Source of the DNA: Tubiluchus corallicola
Taxonomy: Eukaryota > Priapulida > Priapulimorpha > Priapulimorphida > Tubiluchidae
DNA length: 64,000 nucleotides
NCBI GenBank assembly: GCA_030141605.1
Contig: JAQGDQ010000124.1
Coordinates: 251,001 to 315,000 of the forward strand
Reading direction: 5' to 3'
The translations under genes were made by a program, and so were the position numbers. The notes under the pieces were generated by a model. That model was given only the letters and a program-made list of their open reading frames with translations, did no database searches and was not told the origin of the DNA. Of this stretch, positions 35,501-45,800 are shown one piece after another. How positions within the stretch are numbered: the stretch's first letter is position 1; every line of letters begins with the position of its first letter.

Positions 35501-35691
35501 CATTTATATTGGTTTCAAGGTCTACACTTTCTTACAGAGGCGATAAGCGTTCTTGGGACGACCGTAACAGGAATTCCGAAAAACGTGATGGAGGATATGA
35601 CAGAAGAGATCATAGTAGTTACAAAAGGTTCCATAGGAGTGACTATCAGCAGAGAGCCTGGAATAGAAATGACAATTATCAGAACAGATAG
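32524..35691 (+). CDS. RAMAC: RAMAC-like mRNA cap methyltransferase activator (3 coding exons)
   Basis: RAMAC binds and activates RNMT, the nuclear enzyme that methylates the guanosine of the mRNA cap, and also binds RNA. Exons: 32524-32650, 34176-34296, 35538-35691 (exon 1 begins at an acceptor, 32506). Phases join and give 133 residues. Residues 38-70 (LEDLFKDRYTEKDPGY followed by a Pro-rich loop and VKDWW) match the RNMT-activating segment of vertebrate RAMAC (FEEMFASRFTENDKEY, then PPIVEEW). The C-terminal 60 residues are rich in Arg, Asp, Tyr, Asn and Gly (RNRNSEKRDGGYDRRD), like the RNA-binding tail. The N-terminus is about 27 residues longer than the human one and is Ser/Glu-rich. The exon-3 acceptor TCTACACTTTCTTACAG is preferred over the TTTCAAG 17 bases earlier because only it keeps the frame. 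Poly(A) signal candidate 36049-36054. Confidence 0.85.
33408..33690 (+). repeat. Dispersed repeat family B, copy 1
   Basis: It aligns in inverted orientation with 39600-39975. Shared blocks include GTAAAATCACTTTAA, AAGAAAAGCAGC, GCGCTTACG and ACAAAGTCCACCAGTTA. It lies in RAMAC intron 1. Class unknown: no clear TIR or target duplication. Confidence 0.75.
34580..35440. repeat. Repeated GGCAGCACC motif block in RAMAC intron 2
   Basis: ATAGGTGGCAGCACC...TTTTATTGAGA at about 34588 recurs as ATAGATGGCAGCACC...GTTTATTGAGA at about 35403. Only a core of about 35 bases is clearly shared, probably two pieces of one dispersed repeat. Intron 2 otherwise holds nothing recognisable. Confidence 0.4.
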
Positions 35692-38440
35692 CATTTATGT
35701 AGTTTGTGCATTGATGCTAAATATAAATACGTTGTTTATACTGTAACACAACAACAACATTTTATTGACACTTAGGTATTCACGGTATGGGATGCGTGTT
35801 TGTTGTAAATATGGCATAGTTTTTGTTACGTATATATATCCATTGAAGCATCAATTGAATCATTTGTGAATGTAGTCTTTGATAATACTGGATTTAGAGG
35901 TCTGTTTTTACGCTGACTAAACAAGTTAATAAAGTACTTTTCATTAAAATGCAACAGTTAAGTACACACAGGTAAATTGAGGTGGTCAGTAACAATCATC
36001 ATAGTGTTTGTAATATCCATATAATTTTGTATTGTTTATATTGCTGTAAATAAATGTTTAAACAAATAAACACTCCAAACTTGTTGCAAATTGTTCTGTT
36101 AAAAAAGACAAAAATGACTTTGCTGTTTCCTGAAGCGCAGTCCTTCTAGAGTTATGATGCTGAGGTACCACTCGAGACTATGCTATGGTGTTTGAAATAT
36201 CATTCAGTAGCGACTTGAAGGAACTATAAAGACTGAACAGGCCGGGACGAGTGCAATTTGTCTTTAACCTGCAGATTGACACACGTCCAAACCTATTCAT
36301 CTTTGTGCATTTCTACCAGTTGTTGCTGCCTTTTGTTTCCTCGTTTCTTCAGATATCGGTGAATCTTGTTTTGCGCTGTAACAATGAAATGCTAAATCAA
36401 GGAATAAGCAAAGTTCTTCAGTTATTTGAATGCTTAGCTGACACTTGCATCAGTGAATTAACTAAAAAAGTTAAAAAAACAAATTGTGTTATAATTATAG
36501 ACTTTTTATAGTACAGTTGCAAGCCTGTTAAAGGAAGTCATTTTTAATTATTTCAAATGCACGTCGCAGATGGCACAATTTGGCTGAATAAAATAACACA
36601 CTTTTAAAACATTCGGTCTTCTTATTTTGTTGATAAATAAAATGGTAATTGGTATATGACGTATACACAGGCAAATTTTTAACCTTTGTATATGTTGCTG
36701 TGTAATAATTTATCAAACTCACAAAAATAATAAAATTCATGTAATCAAGTGATAAATGATGAGTTCACACAAAAGATTTATCCAGGTGAGAGAGAGCACA
36801 GTGCTCTAGCTTGCCTAACAGTACTTACTCACAACCTGCTAATACTAATTCGCATAAGATTATCTTGGTGCGATGATCACCCATGTTAACAGCTTTGACT
36901 TTGCCTGACAATGCCTCCAATCCTACAAATTGCTGGATTTGTGTAAAAAAAACTGGTCCCGATGAATGGACGGGCAACGTGTGCTGACTAGGTGTCAGAA
37001 TGAATAGGATGTTCATTTCAAGGCTTATAACACTTCGTATCCAGCTTTAGTTTCCTGCAACACAGGCTAAGGGATAACAAGTAAAATGGCGATGTTGCTG
37101 TCGCGATGTAACTGAGTCAGCGTTAAATACGCCCGAAGCTGAGAATAGGCCAAAGAATGCAAGAGTTGAATGCATAACACTTTATACACCAACATAATTT
37201 AAGTCTTTTCTCGTTTCCGATTTTTAACATCAAAGTTCCTTCTTTTGGTCGCTCGCTTTTAAAAGGTTAACAATTACAAATTTGGAGCGACGTACATAGC
37301 GAGAGGTTATTTTGAGTGTTTAGTGACATGTCGATTGCTTTGGAACAAACATATTACCTGCTACAAAAATTATCAGCAAAAAAACAAGATTTTTAAGACA
37401 CGTGCAGATTGTAAGACCACGGTATGCTCTTGTACGCCGATAATCTCATTTTTATACAATACCTTCTAGTGAAATTTGACTTTTCATTTTTATTTTTTAT
37501 TACAATAACACCAAACAACAATACATCAAAGCATGATAGGATTATATAATTACATTAATATTTTAATAAAATGGACGTGACATGATATCTATATAAATTG
37601 TTGCTTGCGTTATAGGCAGAAGCATTACTTGTGCGACTATACTGCAATTAATGGTGCAGGTGTTAGGGTGCAGAGAAGGGAAGGTAAAAATGATGGAATG
37701 ATAGTGGAGAGTGCAGGAGATGGGAATTATAAGGATCAGGTAATGAAATAATGTGGATGAGAATGAGTATAACATTGGAAGGTTTTCAGAATTAATAAAT
37801 TCTATTTTCAAATGCTATCTTCTATCGTTTGAAAAGCAATAAATTAATGTGCTGCTGTACATGTCCTACTATGACACACCGTCTCTATTTCAGTGCCAAA
37901 ACAATTTTCTTGAACTGGGAATTGAATTTAGGACTGCCCAGGCTTATCACTTGTTAAAAGCTATATAGGCCTTCAAGGCCTCAATTTGATAGCGTAGCGA
38001 TTACATTTCTTCTAGATAATAATACAAACTATTAGCTTTCGCAAATAAAAAACATGACAGAAAAAATGTACGTGACATAAAACAATCTGATCATTCTGCT
38101 TGTATATGTAGTATTTGTTTTTGTACATTCGCCGTAGATGCTATTGGAATACGCTACACAACAGAAAAGAAAACGGGGGGGGGGCGGAGTTAGAAAAATG
38201 TGAACACTAAAATAATTTCAATACATTTTTGCCAATGCTGTAAAAAGTGTGACAAGCATGCGAACATGGTTCAGATGCTTTGTAAAGTCAGAGAAATTTC
38301 ATTCCTGGGAAATATGCGTACACGTGTGGGTCATTCTATATGTTATACATAAGTCGGTCGCAACTTTTCACACTTTTTTGGTACGAAGCACTTTAATAGC
38401 AATAATACTATAACAATATGATATTATAATAATAGTATAA
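35692..38440. other. RAMAC 3' region and gene-poor DNA
   Basis: RAMAC 3'UTR to a poly(A) signal candidate at 36049-36054, then non-coding sequence including one copy of a short dispersed repeat (36236). A 10-base G run lies at about 38175. No conserved protein frame on either strand. Confidence 0.4.
36236..36330 (+). repeat. Dispersed repeat family C, copy 1
   Basis: It starts with CAGGCCGGGACGAGTGCAAT, which recurs exactly at 40344. The following bases align loosely (ATTGACACAC shared). Same orientation in both copies. Confidence 0.65.
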
Positions 38441-38445
38441 CAGAC

Positions 38446-38606
38446 ATCGAAGTGGACAAATTTGGGTTTGTCTTTTCATTTTATAACAACCAGCATTTTT
38501 CTCTTCATTAAAAATAAACCGTCCACTAACAAGTTCTTAGCGACGTGAAAAGGCCAAAATTACAAAATGAAAAGACACACCCAAATTTGTTCTTCAAGTT
38601 GATGCT
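38446..38606. repeat. Inverted repeat, about 45-bp arms
   Basis: ACAAATTTGGGTTTGTCTTT at 38455 and onwards is inverted at about 38565-38595 (AAAGACACACCCAAATTTGT); pairing extends loosely on both sides. The spacer is about 75 bases. It is probably a MITE; no duplication was identified. Confidence 0.65.
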
Positions 38607-39310
38607 TGTTATAGGCTATGTTGTATGAAAACTGGAGACCGATAAAAAACTCTAAACTACCCCACGGAGTTTGACGAGGCTGTGGACAATGGTAAACTGT
38701 TAAGCGCAGTTGCAGAGCCATCACGCTATCCTAATGGGTCAGGTTTTGCCCCGACCGAAGTAATTGAAAAAGGTTAAAGTACTTCATAGAATGTGTTGAG
38801 GTGTGGGCTGTACACAAAGAACCTGAAATTGGCGGTTGTTAAGAAAAACAGAAAGCCAAGCGTTTGCATATCTGTGTACAGCCACCATTATTGAGTTCTG
38901 ATCACCCGTATAGACACCTACCGGCATTTCTGGAGATTTAGAAAAATAGCTTGATACTACACAAACTGGCCTTAGTGATGTTAGCATGACTTATTGTACA
39001 CAGTGCTACTTGATAAATTTTGCCATGACTCCAATATCACGACAGTCGAATGTCCCAGCACACCTAGTCATAGGTCCGCCTTTTGAACAATACTTGCTTG
39101 AAGAGACACAATCGTTTGAAAGGTATCGGTTATGTTTAAGAACTAAAAAAACAGTTAGTTGTTCAAGATCAACACGCTGGCAGGTTGTTAAAAATCAAAA
39201 GAAAAGGTGAACATTTTTACAGAACCAACTGCCACATGACTGACATACAAAACACTCTTCTTGTTATTGTTAACACGTCGTGAACTTCGATCCAGAAAGT
39301 ATTTTAAGCA

Positions 39311-39425
39311 ATGCAATCTTTCAGCTCAATAGGTCCATTTATCCCTTTGCCCTTAGACTATAGGTGTTAAGTGATGCAATCCTTCAGCTTATTAGGTCCA
39401 TTAATCTCTTGGCCCTCGTGCAGTC
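39311..39425. repeat. Two-copy tandem duplication, 63-bp unit
   Basis: ATGCAATCTTTCAGCTCAAT (39311) is followed 63 bases on by ATGCAATCCTTCAGCTTATT; the match continues through AGGTCCATT and on to the CCCTT/CCCTC ends. The copies are moderately diverged. Confidence 0.7.
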
Positions 39426-39599
39426 ACCCTACTATTGGTGGCCTTCCCAGCTCAGTAGCAATTTTGTGATAGACATAAATAACTCAGCAGTTCAGCCCCG
39501 ATGGTGCCTTGATTACTTACCATTTAGGACATGGCCCAGTAGTAGCAGCATCGTCTTGGCTACCGAAGTTAAGATGTCACTTAGGCTGGTCAGTGAATA

Positions 39600-39975
39600 A
39601 ATAGGTGAAATTTAAAAAAAACTGACTATAAAATATAAAGTTAACCTACACTACCGCTGAACAGAAATTTTCTGTTCATTCACTTGAAAATTATGACGTT
39701 AACTGGTGGACTTTGTAACTTTTCGAGAAAACATCGTGGCTTTCCGTAAGCGCGCACTGCTTGAACTAATTCAAGCTTCTGCAGCTTACCTAATGTTCAT
39801 GGAAAAAATTCACAAGAGATCAGCTACCCAACTTGTTGCAAAAATTTTTTATACTTTTGACTGAACTGAGAGTGCGCTGCTTTTCTTCAGCCAATGAACG
39901 ACGTCGTTGGTAGAGAATAGGTGCTCAAAATGGAAGCGCTAAGCGGGAAATGGAGTTAAAGTGATTTTATTAATC
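39600..39975 (-). repeat. Dispersed repeat family B, copy 2 (inverted)
   Basis: Inverted relative to 33408-33690 and somewhat longer, with an insertion of about 70 bases relative to copy 1 in the middle. Shared blocks are listed under copy 1. Confidence 0.75.
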
Positions 39976-41134
39976 ACACGATGTGCTTAACACACTTTTA
40001 TTTACTAATCCTTCTAACATTTTTCGCGAACATTGAAATAAGCTTAATTTCTCAGAAAGCTTTACCTTTCCTTTAAATTTCTTTTGGAAACAAAATCGAA
40101 AACAGTTAAAGAATAGAGTCTGTCTTTTAGTGACTGTCAGTCGCTTATTTTGCATAACTGTTTCTGTCAAAAAATGCCAGTAAGACACAGTCTGCAAATT
40201 AACGTGTTTCGTTCTTGTTCCTTGTTAAAAACATGAAAACTTTTAGAGCCATAAGCACTCATTGTTGAACCGAGGATATCTCCATGGTATTTTGAATAGG
40301 ATGTCACAATTTACATTCACTCCGTGTTTGTCATTGTACCAAACAGGCCGGGACGAGTGCAATATTTGGGCAGCTGAACAACATTGACACACATTCAGGC
40401 CTGTACAATACTGACATCTACATCTTCCCTGCCTTCGATGCGTTGGCTTCCAGTATTCTTTCCAGTCTGACGCTTCTATATAACAAACTGAAAATAAAGT
40501 AATCAGTTTTTATATTTCAATAAATGTAATAAGATGTGTAATTCTTTAGTGGTCAAAAACTGGGCATGATGTGTGTGTGACACTCAAGCAGCACCAGCCC
40601 TGGTTAGTAAATGTGTGGATGACTGGCGAACTGATTCTGGCAGCAGGGCTATGACACTCAGCCGGTTCACTGTCTCGTCTTAGACGGAAAATACACTACC
40701 TGTCCTGGACTTTTTAGATCCAGGTTTAACGTAAACAGTCACAAAGACCACCACGGGTATTGGACGTTCAAACGACTGCTTCCCGTATGGGTCTCAAATG
40801 ATATACATAACCAGGATCCCGATTTATTTTGTAATGCTACTAGAACATATGCCTTTGAATACATACCTTTTCATTGCTCGTGGGAGCCCTGACTGTATAT
40901 TTTCAGTGACAGAGAGGCAAAATAAGTTCATAAATTTACATGTAGTGTGAACGGGGTAAACGTGCACGGAAGTGGGAAATGGATTAAGAGGATCTAGGAG
41001 GCGTCCAGCATCTTCTCCGTAGTGTAAAATATTCATAACTCTACTTTTGCAAGAAAATTACAACTACGCATACAATATAATGGTTAAAATTTTTAATAAG
41101 GATAAATAATTGGCAAAACCTCTAAAGCCCAAAC
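39976..41134. other. Gene-poor DNA
   Basis: Contains repeat family C copy 2 at 40342. I recognise no gene, RNA or transposon otherwise. Confidence 0.4.
40342..40440 (+). repeat. Dispersed repeat family C, copy 2
   Basis: An exact 20-base match to the start of copy 1 at 36236, then weaker similarity over about 80 bases. Confidence 0.65.
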
Positions 41135-42082
41135 CAGTGACGTAACCAGAGCTTGTAGCGCCCGTGGCGGTACTTGAGTTTGACGCCGCGAATTCAAATC
41201 CTTATGTAGAAAGATCTTAGATTCGTAAAATTTAAGTGTTACCTCGCAGTTGCGATAATTTGCGTAGCTAAAAAGATAAAGTAAAAAGTACTGCAGTAGA
41301 ACATCGATTATTCGGTTCTGAGACAAAGTCCACATAACCAGACTTACCTATTTTAACTTATTCAAGGGCTTGCGGCTTGCAACATCTATTTATGAAGGAC
41401 TTGGCATATCGTCAGCTTTGAATCTCAAACTAGTTGAAAGTTACTGCTTTAATGGCTTCATTTGCCAACAGCTATGAACGCTAGGGTATATAGTTAATGT
41501 TACAATTACCACACACTTCGTAATTAGGGCGTTCTTTGAATTTCTGAAAAGGTAAAACGGTTCTTTTACAAAACAACAGAAGCAAGAGAAGTGAGCATGC
41601 GCAGAACACCTCAATATAGTCTTATAGTTTTAAGGTTGAAATGGATAAAAATTGTGAATTGCAGTTTTTGTTATTTACTCCGGATAACCCTATACTCCGG
41701 ATAATCGGTGTTCGAATAATCGAGGTCCTACTGTACTGAAAAAATGGTTTCTGAAAAAATAAATTCACCTTACATGCTTCAAAAGTTAAATTGCTCAAAA
41801 GCTTCTCCAAATGTTAGCATCAGAAAGAGCGTGATTATCAAATTTAAATGTATTTCAAAGTGAAGGCAAAACGTGTACTGCACAGCAACTTTGAAGGCAA
41901 AGCTTGTTACATATATTAAGTTACTAATTATCATCTTTCTTTGTCTCAATTGGCAGGAGGCGCAGTGTTTTCATGGAAAATTAAAGTGTCAGGCGTTTTG
42001 CCTTTCTACCGTTCCGACGCAATCAACTTCTCGATCAAAGTGCTGCCGGGGCGGCCGTCCCCTCCCCTTAGCTATGGCACTG
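41135..42082. mobile_element. hAT-type MITE, 948 bp, carrying a nested pogo-like MITE
   Basis: The left end CAGTGACGTAACCAGAGC and the inverted right end CAGTGCCATAGCTAAGG share the CAGTG--(G/A)TA-C tip. The flanking octamers GCCCAAAC and GTCTAAAT agree at 5 of 8 and differ only by C/T changes, consistent with an old duplication. GCGCCCGTGGCGG and CCGGGGCGGCCGTCCCC near the ends are the GC-rich subterminal parts. The pogo-like element 41294-41733 interrupts it. Confidence 0.65.
41294..41733. mobile_element. pogo/Tigger-like MITE, 440 bp
   Basis: The left end CAGTAGAACATCGATTATTC and the inverted right end CAGTAGGACCTCGATTATTC match at 18 of 20 positions. TACTG borders both ends directly; the right flank begins with TA as expected but the left flank is CTG, so the true target duplication is unclear. 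Internal CTCCGGATAA copies near the right end are typical subterminal motifs. Confidence 0.85.
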
Positions 42083-42557
42083 GTCTAAATTTTTATTCTT
42101 AGATTCATATGACTTTAGCAGCAGTGGCAGCCTGGCACTGAGTAGGCCTACACAATACACATTTGTGAAAACAAAATTTATAGATTTATTAATTTATAGA
42201 TCTTGTGATCATGTGATAATTATTACTCGGTTAGTTTATTTCAATTAATATTTTTAAAAGGTGCCATTTTTAAATATCTGCTTCAAAACTGGAACAGAAA
42301 ATCGTGTTAGTGCGGGGGGCAGGAGGAGGGAGTAACTGGCAGATCTATGCAAATCTCATAGCAGAAAACCGCAAAAGCGTCAGTCCAGGTGTTACCGTCA
42401 CCTGAATAATAACTGCAGATTAATTTCCTAATTTACAGTTTCGTTGTGAAGTAAAGTGGGCTTTCGATTTTTGCCCGCATTGTGTAGAATATCTGGGAAA
42501 ATCCATTTCTTTACAATACACGTATGGGTGGTATGTGGTAAAATACCACAGTCATTC
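42083..42557. other. Gene-poor DNA
   Basis: No recognisable feature apart from a G-rich patch at about 42314-42330. Confidence 0.4.
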
Positions 42558-42820
42558 AAGACCATAATAATGTCTATAAAGCAGTCTTTCCAGCCATACA
42601 AGGGGGCTTTAACCTTTTAAGGTCAAAGCGGGATCAAGTGAACCCAATTCTGCTCCCAAAAGTAAGGATATGAGGTTGTGTTTAGTGCAGTGGTTTTTAT
42701 ACAGTTCCTGATTACATTTCTTCCGTTGCCTTGGTTTTACTTTATCCCGTTTTGACTTTAAACGGTTAAAGCCGCCTTGTATGGCTGGAAAGATTGCTTT
42801 ATAGACATTATTATGGTCTT
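42558..42820. mobile_element. Long-TIR MITE, 263 bp
   Basis: Two inverted arms of about 78 bases enclose a spacer of about 105 bases. The arms start AAGACCATAATAATGTCTAT and contain CTTTCCAGCCATACAAGG and GGCTTTAACC; they differ at only a few positions. No coding capacity. The target duplication is uncertain because the arm tips (CAAGACC and GGTCTTT) leave the exact boundary open. The superfamily is not recognised. Confidence 0.85.
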
Positions 42821-45800
42821 TCCCAGTTTACAGCTCATCCTCCGACTGTGACTCCTCACAGCCAAAAATATTTTCTTTTAAGATCCCTGTCTGGCGGGCC
42901 AAGTGCTTCCTGTTCTGAGAATTGCTGGTGCAGTGAAATTATGTAAGCTTAAGTTTAGTTAGGCTATTTACGTTTTAATTAATTTTGGTCGAGAACAAGA
43001 TAAATAAAGCACCAGCCTTTGGGATTTATTATCAGTTGAAACTAGGTGATTACATTTCAAAATAAATGTGGTTGTCATCATAATATAGAAGAATAAAATA
43101 GTGTTTGTGTTGATTTTAAACAGGTTGCTTAGCTTAAGAGTTTCTGTTAGTAGGCTATAATACTAAGTTTATTAATAAAACTAGCACTAAAAAAACTTAT
43201 CTATCTGCATCTAAACCTGTCTGCCTTGCGTAATGATAATATTTCTTTAAGTCAATTAACACTTTATGCAGTAGATAACAACAATTTTGTTATACAGTAT
43301 TATGAACACTATGAAAGGGCTATATGGTTTTAATGTAGATATATTACTCGGCATGTCTGTCGCACATGTACGAAATCCGAGCAAATTATCTGCGGAATCA
43401 AGAAAACTTGACTTCGGGAATGGGAGAATTAACTGCGACTTTATTATTTGAATTTGAAATGTGATGTCCCGACGAATAAAATTTGGTAGGCACAATCTAC
43501 AGTACAACACTCTGAATTCGGCACTAAAGCCACAGAGAATCAGAGTTACATCTCTATTTGCTCAAAACCTGTTAGGCGCGGTTCGACCAACATTACCGCC
43601 AATTTTTTTGACCTTTGTCCAAAGCCCTTAAACTTTACTGGGACGGTAAATATGTGCACCTGTCACAAGCCTATAATAATAACACTCTATAAGTACTCTT
43701 TTATCAATGGTATAATTTTAGTAAGCCTTTGATGTCAATGTGCCAAATTAGTAATCTTCGTACAGACCTGTGTGCTATTGGTACACATTTCCACAGATGA
43801 ATTAGAAAATAATTTGAGTAATGGACACATACAAATACAGTAATTAGAATAATGAAGGCATTATACATAACATATTTATCAAAATGCAACTTGAACTTCA
43901 GTAACATACATTGAAAAAATGCCAATTTGCGCTCACAGTGAGAGAATAAAGTTCTGGAACGGTCGTATTTAATAGCTACGGAACATTAGTTTCAAAAAAA
44001 TCAACTCAACTGCATGAAATAAAAAAGCGAGAGAAAATGAATTTTAAGTTTGAGTTTAATACGTATAGTATAAAATATGAAACCAGGATAAAACGTATAT
44101 ACAGCGCAGATATAAATTTTACAGGTAAAAATAGCTAGTTAAAAGATTACGGATAAAAGCACAAAGAGCCAAGGCTGCTACGTTTGTTAAAAAATAAATG
44201 ATTATTAAGATTTACATCTTTTGAACGCATTTTTAAAATCTGCTGTTTTTGTGTATTTGACGAAGTTCTAGTGGCTCAAGTCTGGGACTCAGGGTATGAC
44301 AAACTGCCAATATTGCATCCAACAAATAATCTGCGAGTAAAATACCGCTGAACACTAGAGCAGCCACAAAGAGCTCATAATTTAATGTAGGCCTACTGCT
44401 TACACAAGTATAACGCAAGGTGTGAGAATTGCGCCTAATCAAAAGTCGCTAACACGGTTCTAGGCCTAATCATAAATGCATGCAATAGACTGTACCTAAG
44501 CAAAGTTATGTGGTCGCCGCCCCCGCCCAGCACCAGCGGCTAAACATCAAACAGTACGCGTAGCTACACGTAATACCTAGTCAAATATCGTGTTATCATA
44601 TTCTGGCAACTAGTAGAGAGTTGATGAGTTGACGACAGAGGTAATGTACTAGGTGTGTAGGGAAATGCAATTATGCAAAAGGGAAAGTTTGAAAAGTCAC
44701 AAATACATCACTTAAAAGACAATGGCCAAATTCGCTGAACGAGTGTAAATAGTTCACGATATGGCTCTGTATAGATTTTTGACATTATAAGCCTTTCCAG
44801 ACGTCGTCAGCAGCATAACTGTGAAAAAAATCTAAAAACAAGAAAAACTTACATAACTATTTTCGACATAAATACAAACAACCTAGTATCCTGAATAAAA
44901 ACACTACCCTAATTAAAATACACAAAATCACTGTAACCCAAAGAATGCTGAATTAAAATTATACTTAATTACATTATTATAACCTTAAATAAATTATGTA
45001 GTACGTACATGTATTCAGTATTTTAAGTGATACAATGATATGTTGCATTTTTATTCACCAATTAATAGTACGTGTATACTCAGTAATTTAATCAATCACA
45101 CGTTACCTGTTAACAAAATTAATCCCCACACATCACTGTAGAAGCATTGGACAACACACTTCATTCAGTAATCGGTCGCCTTGTCTACCAAGCTAAGACG
45201 TGAATCCAATCACGCGTCACGGCTAGTCATGATAGCCAGACGATGTGAATCATGTGATCAAGAGCTTGAATTCTTGAACCACAAAGCTATCCTTCGCTAG
45301 CATTATGGTTAAATGCGAAAAAATAACTAACTTCGTAACAAACAAGTGAATTCAATTTACAGGCACGACACTTGTTTTTTAAACTACTTGTATTGATTTC
45401 ACATTGTCCTCGATAATTAAAACTTCCTTACTGTAAAGTCAATTTAAACTGCATTCAACATGATTAAAGGAAGACAGGATGATTTTTCGTAAACTACCCC
45501 ATTTTCAAGTCTGACAAAAAGTATACATTTTAACACAATTAATACTGCAAAACCGTTTCTCATTATTAAATAATAGACGAAAAACTTAATTAACGGCGGC
45601 CGGGCCCAATTATTGATGATATAACAAACTAACATAATTTTCAACAGCAAAAATATTCCACGAGCGTGTTGCACGTGTTTGCGCAAGCGAAAATTGAAAT
45701 GCAGTACTACTGTAAGGTATTCAGTGTGTTGTAGTAAAGATAGGCAAGTTTTAAGACAAAAATAAAATTTCAGATTTACTACTGTGCTCACGCATGAGCT

